This document shows, piece after piece, positions 15,756-22,272 of a stretch of DNA of 46,280 nt. The notes under the pieces are model-generated. The model had not been told where the DNA came from. It ran no database searches and was given only the letters and a program-made list of their open reading frames with translations. Positions within the stretch are counted from its first letter, which is position 1, and the number at the start of each line of letters is the position of its first letter. The position numbers and the translations under genes were made by a program. The DNA lies in NCBI GenBank assembly GCA_028875335.1, contig JAPPEF010000016.1:1-46280 (forward strand), read 5' to 3'. This DNA is from Gemmatimonadota bacterium. Lineage in GTDB: Bacteria; Latescibacterota; UBA2968; UBA8231.

Positions 15756-16403
15756 TTATCGGGAGTTTCCGCCGGCGTCTTTTCTAAGTCTCTCTTTGAT
15801 GGCTTTCTGCTCTTCTGTCATCTCCGATTCCGGCACTGCTTTCGTGGTAGGGACGCCGATGCCCTGCTTCACCATCTCTTTTTCGTTCAATGAAATCAAC
15901 GCTGATCCCAAACAATGGAAAATCTTTTGATCGCGGATCAATATCTCCCAGTCCTCTCCCAATCTCCCGTGTCTATTTAACTGAAAATACCTAATGCTTG
16001 TGTATGAGGAGTCATGCTTTTTGAGGCATGATCTTAAATCCTTTTCAGAGAGAGCATCTTGGCCGAGAGAGCGGATGAACATGTTTGTTTCTTTGGTGAT
16101 GTCCTGTCTTATTCCTTCCTTACCGCCGCTTTTCTGCGTCAGCACCTTGTAAAGGGCATGTGCATTATGGTTCGTACCGGGTAGAACCATCGAATAGTGA
16201 AGAAGTAACAAAAGGCGTAAAGACTGTTCTACTGATAGCAAAATCAACTCGAAAGACACAGCAGGAAAAAGAAAAAAGTCGATATTAGGTAGCTTGGCGT
16301 CAGGATTGCGTCTACACCAATTCGATGCGCGTTGATGTGCCATCGCCCCAAGCATAAATGCTATAGCTGCTTTTTTTATTTCTTCGGCGGTTAGTGTCCC
16401 CAT
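15756..16403 (-). CDS. Unrecognised protein, mostly helical
   Basis: The protein is 215 aa if started at MGTLTAEEIKKAA. An upstream extension of 49 residues is open, but its composition is unlike a natural N-terminus. The sequence is helical, with a hydrophobic segment VSFELILLSVEQSLRLLLLL and a very charged C-terminus (EMTEEQKAIKERLRKD). The pattern of EL.LL.EQ..R helices with a following H is somewhat like HEPN-type nucleotide/RNA-processing proteins, but I cannot support that assignment. It has lower GC than the flanking metabolic genes and sits beside a hic module in an accessory region. Confidence 0.5.
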   Translation of the reverse strand: MGTLTAEEIKKAAIAFMLGAMAHQRASNWCRRNPDAKLPNIDFFLFPAVSFELILLSVEQSLRLLLLLHYSMVLPGTNHNAHALYKVLTQKSGGKEGIRQDITKETNMFIRSLGQDALSEKDLRSCLKKHDSSYTSIRYFQLNRHGRLGEDWEILIRDQKIFHCLGSALISLNEKEMVKQGIGVPTTKAVPESEMTEEQKAIKERLRKDAGGNSR

Positions 16404-16716
16404 AGTTGTTCCCCTAGGCCACTGGTTTCTAATAACGAAATCAAAGGAGTTATACCCGCACAAGGGGAAAAATCTGCGCCAGTGCTCCGTCTTTGGTAGT
16501 TCGATTGCAGTCTCACTCTTGGACGGGTCAATGGGGGGGTCTGCTCTCAAGCTCTCCTGCGGGCCTCGATCTTCTCGGCCTACTGGTCAAGGTCAATCGG
16601 GGGTCAAAGTCTTGGGGGGCAAGCGGCCAAGACGTGAGACGAGCAATCGGGAGGCAGGCCGCGTCCTTTTGCGGCTCGTCGGGCTTGAGCAAGGGCACGT
16701 CTTTCGCCCTTGCGGA
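16404..16716. other. Gene-free stretch between hicA and the unknown gene
   Basis: About 310 bp without a supported gene. It contains a 7-bp inverted repeat CAAGGGC...GCCCTTG (16690-16712) immediately 3' of hicA, without a T-tract. Its reading frames give only Arg/Pro/Ser-rich sequence typical of non-coding GC-rich DNA. It may hold the lost end of hicA. Confidence 0.5.
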
Positions 16717-16911
16717 TCATCGGGGGAAGGGCGTGGAGTTGGTCGGGTACCGTTCCGCATGGTTGGGAAGAACGATTACATCCTCTGGACCTGTGGGATG
16801 TGGCCGCTTAAGTACAATATGGCCGCCCTTCTGCCGGACAAAATAAAAGCCCAAGCGCTCGAGAGCACGCTGGGCTTTCCTAGCTGAGATTCCAGAGGGA
16901 AGGCTAGGCAA
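16717..16911 (-). CDS. hicA: HicA-like mRNA interferase, degenerate C-terminus
   Basis: A 64-aa protein. ARKAQRALERLGFYFVRQKGGHIVLKRP carries the HicA double-stranded RNA-binding fold with its catalytic histidine (GGHIVL), and VIVLPNHAER is the usual next strand. A normal HicA then continues with a GTLR-type helix; here the sequence changes to YPTNSTPFPR and stops, so the last helix appears replaced or lost. The start codon is TTG and overlaps the hicB end by 8 bp. It could still be active, but truncation is likely to impair it. Confidence 0.72.
   Translation of the reverse strand: MPSLPSGISARKAQRALERLGFYFVRQKGGHIVLKRPHPTGPEDVIVLPNHAERYPTNSTPFPR
16846..16878 (-). terminator. Terminator-like hairpin inside hicA
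   Basis: On the minus strand AAAGCCC-AGCG and CGCT-GGGCTTT form an 11-bp stem with one bulge, followed by TTTTATTTTG. The sequence is coding (KAQRALERLGFYF), so the structure may be chance, but it has the form of an intrinsic terminator that could limit hicA expression. Confidence 0.3.
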
Positions 16912-17110
16912 GGTGAAGCGTCTGATGTGAAGAGTCTGTGACTTCTTCCAAGTACAGCTCGGTAGCCTCTTTGAGGTTTTTCAATGCTTCCTCCTCAGTC
17001 TTTTCTTGGCTAACCGTACCTACCTGGGGGCAACGAGCGACCAATAAAGGCAAATCTTCGCTCTTGGTTATTATAGCTGTAAAACGCACGGGCACAACAC
17101 TCTCCTCCAT
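16904..17110 (-). CDS. hicB: HicB-family antitoxin, short form
   Basis: A 68-aa protein with the HicB partial RNase H-like fold: FTAIITKSEDLPLLVARCPQVGTVSQEKTEEEALKNLKEATELYLEE. The motif LVA.CP..G..SQ..T.EEAL.NL.EA is diagnostic. It lacks the C-terminal ribbon-helix-helix or HTH domain found in long HicB, so it probably blocks HicA without itself binding DNA. The gene order, antitoxin then toxin, is the less common hicBA order. Confidence 0.83.
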   Translation of the reverse strand: MEESVVPVRFTAIITKSEDLPLLVARCPQVGTVSQEKTEEEALKNLKEATELYLEEVTDSSHQTLHLA

Positions 17111-17153
17111 TTAGGGCTGCGAACATGACCAGTCGTCTCTGAGCGTCCAACAA

Positions 17154-17792
17154 TCACAATATCCCATAGCGATCAAAAACCTCCCTCGGCGACTGTCCCG
17201 CAGCCAATTCATCGCGTACGACGTTTTCCCCGGCGAGCTTTTCCATGGCCTTTTCGTGGACTTCGCCTTTGATCGCCGCCGGAATCACCGCCACACCATC
17301 GTAGTCGGCTAGAATAAAATCGCCAGGGTGAACCTGCACGCCGCCGCAGGTGATAGGTTGGTTGATCGTTTTGGCGAGGATGCGACCCGCCGAATCGAGC
17401 GGCGAGTAGCCTTTGCAGAAGCAGTGGTAGCCCATGGCGTTCATCTGGCGCACATCGCGGACCAAGCCGTCGGTGAGCACGGATTCGACGCCGCGAGCTT
17501 GGGCCGCCGTGGAGAGGAGCTCTCCCCAAAGGCCAGAGCGCTCTTCGCCGTTGGTGGCAATAACGAAGACGTCGCCGGGGCTAGCTTGATCGTAGGCAGC
17601 AAAAATTTGGCCGTAGGGATCGGGGTCGGGGCTAGTATCGGCGTACGCGTCGATAGTGAGCGCCGGACCGGCGATGAAGGCGTCGGGGCGGCTAGGCCGA
17701 ATATCGGGAGTCATGGCCTGATCGCGATAGCCGAGTTGGTCCATGATGTCGGTAACTAAAGCCGAGTAGATGGGTTTCCATTCGTCGTACAT
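17154..17792 (-). CDS. RraA/HMG aldolase-family protein
   Basis: A 212-aa protein. Family features include TDIMDQLG, the active-site loop GDVFVIATNGEERSGLWGELLSTAAQARG, VLTDGLVRDV (Asp and Arg that hold pyruvate-like substrates in the aldolases) and VQVHPGDFILADYDGVAVIP. Members are 4-hydroxy-4-methyl-2-oxoglutarate/oxaloacetate decarboxylating aldolases or RNase E regulators. In a catabolic setting an aldolase or decarboxylase of a short oxo-acid is the more likely role. It is an isolated gene between hicBA and the palindrome region. Confidence 0.86.
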   Translation of the reverse strand: MYDEWKPIYSALVTDIMDQLGYRDQAMTPDIRPSRPDAFIAGPALTIDAYADTSPDPDPYGQIFAAYDQASPGDVFVIATNGEERSGLWGELLSTAAQARGVESVLTDGLVRDVRQMNAMGYHCFCKGYSPLDSAGRILAKTINQPITCGGVQVHPGDFILADYDGVAVIPAAIKGEVHEKAMEKLAGENVVRDELAAGQSPREVFDRYGIL

Positions 17793-17850
17793 TTTTAATC
17801 TCCTAGTTCCCTAAAGTGCAACCAGCTTAATTGTCGTATCAGTGATACGA

Positions 17851-18069
17851 CTATCTCAGGATCGGGGAAACCTCGGCAAACTGCATCATACGGCGCAGAT
17901 TTTTCTCCGAAAACCCTGTTCCAAACTTGCTCACCAATTGTCGCCACAGTGTCGCGACAATCCCAGCTTCGGGGAATGCCTTGGCAAAATTTATCATCCG
18001 AGTGAGAGCCGAATAGCTGTGAACTCGTCCAAATTCTGCAGTCAATTGTTGCGACAGTGTCGCAACAAT
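17851..18069 (-). pseudogene. DUF1016 (YhcG-like) N-terminal relic
   Basis: The minus strand reads IVATLSQQLTAEF, then ALTRMINFAKAFPEAGIVATLWRQL, then FGTGFSEKNLRRMMQFAE before a stop. The phrases FSEKNLRRMMQFAE and IVATLSRQL are hallmark sequences of the DUF1016 N-terminal domain in YhcG/PDDEXK nucleases. The IVATL.RQL block occurs twice, so two partial copies are stacked. There is no catalytic C-terminal nuclease domain. This is a remnant, and its coding DNA coincides with part of the palindrome run. Confidence 0.7.
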
Positions 18070-18152
18070 CTCAGTTCTGGAACAGGCTGTTCCAGAATTT
18101 CTGCGACAGCCTGTCGCAGAAATTCAAAATGGCAACAGCTTGTTGCCATTTT
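17937..18152. repeat. Run of five near-perfect palindromes
   Basis: The palindromes are 17937-17961 (25 nt, one mismatch), 18045-18069 (25 nt, perfect), 18075-18097 (23 nt, perfect), 18096-18124 (29 nt, perfect) and 18126-18152 (27 nt). Each has a 1-3 nt centre. The cores are similar (ACAG-n-CTGT or ACA-G-TGT). The last three abut or overlap by 1-2 nt. The leftmost two coincide with the IVATL.RQL codons of the DUF1016 relic. A terminator role is unlikely because no T-tracts follow. Confidence 0.85.
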
Positions 18153-18160
18153 GCGTTCAC

Positions 18161-19459
18161 CTAACTCCCTTTTTTCCGTCCCCCATTAAAAGCATCTGGC
18201 TTCTCGGTGCCCGAAGGCCAGTACCCACTCGGATCCTCGCGCCACGGCGTCCCACACACTTCCGTCAAAACCCGCCACTCAGACGCGCCCATGACCTCTG
18301 GATGAAAGACAAACCGCTTGAGCCCAGCCGCCTCAGACGCCCGCAAAATGCCGAGCAAATCGCGCGCGGGCATGGGGTCACCAGCGTGCGGCGTGCGACC
18401 GGTCGAGACCCAGCAAATCACCTTGTCGACACCAGCCGCCTCTATGGCTCGGCGCGTTTCGCCGTATACGACCTCGCTGAAAAACTCGTCGGGAAAGCCC
18501 GCCTCCAAATCAAAAAGCGTTCGCACCCCAGGCAATTTGATGCCAAAAAGCGCCTCGACCACGGCAAACGCGTCTTCTTCCGTTAGCCCCGGATTCCACT
18601 CCCCAATCGTCTGCACCCAGCGCGCCACCGTGCCGTACAGGCCGTCAAACCCGCGATGCCAGTAGTAGTGCTTGGGCAGTATATAATCGAAGTATCCAGC
18701 CATCCGCTCGTAATCCTGCCCAGTCAACCCAGAAAAGACAGCCGTGCGCGGAATCCCACCCAATTCGATCTTGCGCGAGGCCCGATCGACGATTGTGCGG
18801 GCGTCTTCCCAAGAGCGGCGCGACTTCTCCTGCCGCATCCGCAACCAATACAGCCCATCCTCGTCGAGATCGATCAAATTCAGCACCGAAAACAGGCCGC
18901 CTTGGGCGAGGTAGCGTACCCGCTCGGGCGTCAGCCGGCACAGGGCCTGCCGCAGATGGTCGATGCCGCGCTGCATCCGCCCAACATCGGCCCCCATGCC
19001 AGCAAAAAGCTGATCTTCGCCGGGCCGGAGTTCCAAAAGCTCCCCGCCGTGGTGGAACGCTAGCTCGTAGTGGTTTTCGCCGGGGCCGTCGATAATGACG
19101 CCGTGAACCTGCGGGTAGAACGCGATCAATTCCTCCAGCCCGACCAGCCCCCCACGACCCATGCCAAAAGTCATAATCTGCCAGCCGCGCGCCGCCGCGT
19201 CGTCCATCATGCCTTGCAGCTTCTTTTCTTTTTCCAGATCGCGGGGCGTATCCTCCGGCGGCTCGACGCCGTGCTCGGCGTAGAGCTTGGTATTGACCGG
19301 ATAGCTGGAGATAATCGAACCATCGTCCTGCTTAAACTGCATGCGGCCGACGATAATGCCCTCGACGCCGCCTTCTTCCCAAGCGTCAAAGCGCTGCTGA
19401 TAACCTTCGAGCCAGTGTTCGAGCGGCTGGTCGCTGTGGGTGAAAACCCAAAATTTCAT
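18161..19459 (-). CDS. Conserved-looking protein of unknown function, possible TIM-barrel hydrolase
   Basis: A 432-aa protein without a signal peptide. The N-terminus MKFWVFTHSDQPLEHWLEGY and later segments GVEGIIVGRMQF, WQIMTFGMG, VHGVIIDGPGENHYEL, DYILPKHYYWHRGFDGLYG and ICWVSTGRTPHAGDPMPARDL suggest alternating strands and helices of a barrel with acidic and aromatic residues at strand ends, as in glycoside-hydrolase-like barrels. I do not recognise a named family. It starts 10 bp downstream of the amidohydrolase stop and ends a three-gene unit with that enzyme and the threonine-aldolase-like enzyme, so a role in one catabolic route is likely. Confidence 0.72.
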   Translation of the reverse strand: MKFWVFTHSDQPLEHWLEGYQQRFDAWEEGGVEGIIVGRMQFKQDDGSIISSYPVNTKLYAEHGVEPPEDTPRDLEKEKKLQGMMDDAAARGWQIMTFGMGRGGLVGLEELIAFYPQVHGVIIDGPGENHYELAFHHGGELLELRPGEDQLFAGMGADVGRMQRGIDHLRQALCRLTPERVRYLAQGGLFSVLNLIDLDEDGLYWLRMRQEKSRRSWEDARTIVDRASRKIELGGIPRTAVFSGLTGQDYERMAGYFDYILPKHYYWHRGFDGLYGTVARWVQTIGEWNPGLTEEDAFAVVEALFGIKLPGVRTLFDLEAGFPDEFFSEVVYGETRRAIEAAGVDKVICWVSTGRTPHAGDPMPARDLLGILRASEAAGLKRFVFHPEVMGASEWRVLTEVCGTPWREDPSGYWPSGTEKPDAFNGGRKKGS

Positions 19460-19469
19460 AATGGCCTCC

Positions 19470-20303
19470 TTAGCGATCTGGCCACTTGTAGGCGATCTTG
19501 CTGTTTTGCCAGAAGTACTGCTCGGTCACGCCCTTTTCGCCAAAGTACGCTTTGACAATGGAGATGGCGGCCTTGAAACTCCCCGCTCGGTCGCTGACGG
19601 GCCAATTGCTGCCGTAGATCACGCGGTCTGCGCCAAAGGCGTCCCACATGGCGTCGAGGATCGGGCGATAAAAGTCCAGCTCTTCCGGCACCGGCTCCAC
19701 CCTGCTTTGCTCCATGATCGCCGACACCTTCATAAAGACCTGAGGCTGCTCGGCCGCTTGAGCTATGGCGTCCAACCACACCGGATCGGGATCGCCGCCG
19801 TCGGCTCCGACCCCACCGCAGTGGTTGATGACAATGCGCAATTCCGGCAGCCGCCGGGCCAGTTCCACCACTTGAGCCAAATCCGCCGGCCCCACCAGCG
19901 CGTCGAGCTCCAAGTCCTGCGCGACGAGATGCTCCATGTCGGCGAGAAAAGATCCGGCCTCCAAGTCGGCAAAATACCCACCGCCACAGCGAATGCCGCG
20001 AAAGAGCGCGTTTCCCGCCAAACGGTCGATGTCGTCTTTGAAATCCTCTCGATTGGGATCGACGTGGCCCACCAGCCCGACAATCCAGGGGTCATCAGCC
20101 GCCAAATCCAGAATCCACTGATTGTCCGCCAGCCACGCACTGGCCTCCACCACCACCGTCCCGGTTACCCCTTCGGGCGCGGCGAGGGCGCGGTGATGCT
20201 CGGGCAATACCGTGCGGTAGAGCAGTTCGTTGTCAGCCGGCGGCCAAGGCACACCTTCCGGTCGGGTGGGATCGTAGAAGTGGGTATGGGTATCTATGAT
20301 CAC
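19470..20303 (-). CDS. Amidohydrolase family 2 protein
   Basis: A 277-aa TIM-barrel metal hydrolase of PF04909. N-terminal IIDTHTHFYDP holds His6 and His8. Later come the third-strand region VGLVGHVDP, the INHCGG histidine and the C-terminal aspartate in VIYGSNWPVSD. Relatives hydrolyse lactones (such as fuconolactone) or decarboxylate aromatic acids; YGSNWPVS is typical of the lactonase branch. The start overlaps the upstream gene stop as ATGA (20300-20303). Probable function: hydrolysis of a sugar-acid lactone in the cluster. Confidence 0.88.
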   Translation of the reverse strand: MIIDTHTHFYDPTRPEGVPWPPADNELLYRTVLPEHHRALAAPEGVTGTVVVEASAWLADNQWILDLAADDPWIVGLVGHVDPNREDFKDDIDRLAGNALFRGIRCGGGYFADLEAGSFLADMEHLVAQDLELDALVGPADLAQVVELARRLPELRIVINHCGGVGADGGDPDPVWLDAIAQAAEQPQVFMKVSAIMEQSRVEPVPEELDFYRPILDAMWDAFGADRVIYGSNWPVSDRAGSFKAAISIVKAYFGEKGVTEQYFWQNSKIAYKWPDR

Positions 20304-21349
20304 GATTCATTCCTTTCTGTCATGGTTTTTTCAATCAACGTCGCAAACGCCTCTATGTCCTCTGCCTCGGTGTCGAACGAGGTCATCCAGCGCACCTCGC
20401 CCCGCGTGGCATTCCAGGGATAAAAGAAAAACTCCTGCTGCAAAATGGGAATCACTTCCACTGGCAAACGCGCGAACACGGCATTGGCCTGCACTGGGTA
20501 GATCACCTCCACCCCGCGAATGGGCCGCACGCGCTCGGCCAGCACCTGAGCCATGGCATTGGCGTGCTCGGCGCTCCGACGCCACAGGTCGTCGGTCAGC
20601 AGAGCCGTAAACTGCGCGGCGACAAAGCGCATCTTAGAGGCCAGTTGCATTCCCTGCTTGCGCGCCCGGCGATAGTCCTCGGCTAGCTCAGGCTTAAAAA
20701 AGACCACAGCTTCCCCCAGCATCAGGCCGTTCTTAGTGCCGCCAAACGACAGCACATCGACCCCGCAATCCCCAGTAACATCCCGCAGTTCCAAACCCAA
20801 GCCCACGGCTGCGTTGGCGATCCGCGCCCCATCGACGTGCAAATGCAACCCGTGCTCGTGGGCGCAATCGGCGAGAGCGCGAACCTCACTCGGCGCATAA
20901 ACAGTGCCCAGTTCCGTAGCCTGAGTAATCGACACCACGCGGGGGCGCACTTGGTGCTCGTCGCCGCGACCCGCAATGTGGGCGACAACTCCCTCGGGAG
21001 TGATTTTGCCGTCGGGCGCGGGCGCAGTCAGGAGCTTGACGCCGGCCACCTGTTCTGGAGCACCGCATTCGTCGATGTGGAGATGAGCGGTGTCCGAGCA
21101 GATCACCGCGTCGCAAAAGCGCGTGAGTGCGGTGAGAGCCGTAACATTGGCCCCAGTGCCGTTGAAGGCCAAGAAAACCTCAACCTCCGACCCCAACACC
21201 TCGCGAAACAGCGCGACGGCTTCATCCGTGTGGGGATCGTCCCCATAGGAATGCACGTGCCCCACGTTGACTCGCTGTAAGGCCGCCATGACCTCGGGGT
21301 GGACTCCGGCGTGATTGTCGCTACCAAAGCCGCGAATGCGCTCGCCCAT
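20300..21349 (-). CDS. Low-specificity threonine aldolase-like PLP enzyme
   Basis: A 349-aa fold-type I PLP enzyme (PF01212). The N-terminal FGSDNHAGVHPEV matches the threonine aldolase GSDNxxG motif. LAFNGTGANVTAL is the cofactor phosphate loop, LHVDGARIANAAVGLGLEL carries the PLP aspartate, and the Schiff-base lysine lies in SFGGTKNG. The family cleaves L-threonine or other beta-hydroxy amino acids to glycine and an aldehyde. It is first in a coupled unit with the amidohydrolase and the 432-aa protein. Confidence 0.9.
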   Translation of the reverse strand: MGERIRGFGSDNHAGVHPEVMAALQRVNVGHVHSYGDDPHTDEAVALFREVLGSEVEVFLAFNGTGANVTALTALTRFCDAVICSDTAHLHIDECGAPEQVAGVKLLTAPAPDGKITPEGVVAHIAGRGDEHQVRPRVVSITQATELGTVYAPSEVRALADCAHEHGLHLHVDGARIANAAVGLGLELRDVTGDCGVDVLSFGGTKNGLMLGEAVVFFKPELAEDYRRARKQGMQLASKMRFVAAQFTALLTDDLWRRSAEHANAMAQVLAERVRPIRGVEVIYPVQANAVFARLPVEVIPILQQEFFFYPWNATRGEVRWMTSFDTEAEDIEAFATLIEKTMTERNES

Positions 21350-21423
21350 TATTCTAGTGCCTTTCTCTGTTGTGCTCCTCCGTCACTCGCTTTTCCATCT
21401 AACTCAGGTCCCACGACTTCTAA

Positions 21424-22272
21424 TCATGCCACGCATAGCTTGAGCCTCAGCTTTTTATTCAACGCTTCCACGAACGCATCTTTGTTCGGCACAGCAGGGT
21501 TGTTTCGCATGGCTTGATATACCTCCTCAACTGTGGTCGATATGAAGCGAGTAGGTGTCAGCGTCAAGCAGTCGCCGTTTTTCACCATGTCGTACAACGC
21601 GAATATGGAAGAGTGTTGAGGTGAAAATCCATCTGATTTGAAGCCGTAGCGAGCGACCAAGTTCGCATAAATGTACTCCTGTATCACCCAGTAGCACTTC
21701 GCGTTCCAAGCCTCGTACACGATACCTTTATTCATTAGCTGAGTTATGGCGCGCTTTATCGAATCGTAGGTATTCATACCAAACCTGTAGAATCGTTTCT
21801 GTATGTCGCGTCCTGCATAGAAATCGTCTATTCCACGAACCAACTCTCCGGTTTGCGTCGTGGAATCGGACTGAAACTCGACGGCGACAAATTCGTCCAC
21901 TGTGGCTTGCATTGGTTTGTGTTTGATTATGACGTAATCGATGTTGCCCACGTTCGGCAGGCGGACTTCGGAAAAAACAACCGTGTTATCCGTATTGCCA
22001 AAATAGTGTACTGCAATATCCTCTAAAACCCGGGCCACCCCCTCGGTCGAGCCGCTTTCCTCAAAACGTCGAGGACAAATTGTGTGGATATCGCCGTCGT
22101 ACTCCACCGAGCAGACACCAAAAGGAAAATCAATCAGTCGGCTCTTCTTATTGCACAGCTCGTCTCGGAATGGACACCAATACTTCTGGCGAGTGTCTTG
22201 TGCCGCAGCGGACCGATTTCCTATCGGATACCCAAAAATTTCCGCCGGACGCCGGTTTATGTTCTCAGCCAT
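21424..22272 (-). CDS. NotI-like type II restriction endonuclease
   Basis: The protein is 282 aa from MAENINRRPAEIFGYPIG; this ATG overlaps the methyltransferase stop by 8 bp, and a longer reading inside that gene is unlikely. Four cysteines (33, 40, 54, 66) in YWCPFRDELC, GVCSV and HTICP match the iron-binding region of NotI. The catalytic pattern of Asp112 (NIDYV), Glu132 and Gln134 (VEFQ) corresponds to the D...ExQ active site reported for NotI. Recognition of an 8-bp or related GC-rich site is plausible but not deducible. Base composition is lower in GC than flanking genes, consistent with transfer. The cognate methyltransferase is directly upstream. Confidence 0.83.
   Translation of the reverse strand: MAENINRRPAEIFGYPIGNRSAAAQDTRQKYWCPFRDELCNKKSRLIDFPFGVCSVEYDGDIHTICPRRFEESGSTEGVARVLEDIAVHYFGNTDNTVVFSEVRLPNVGNIDYVIIKHKPMQATVDEFVAVEFQSDSTTQTGELVRGIDDFYAGRDIQKRFYRFGMNTYDSIKRAITQLMNKGIVYEAWNAKCYWVIQEYIYANLVARYGFKSDGFSPQHSSIFALYDMVKNGDCLTLTPTRFISTTVEEVYQAMRNNPAVPNKDAFVEALNKKLRLKLCVA

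Noticed and set aside
17937..18152. Palindrome run as a CRISPR array
   Set aside because: Units differ in sequence, abut without regular spacers, and each is a full palindrome. No cas gene is present.
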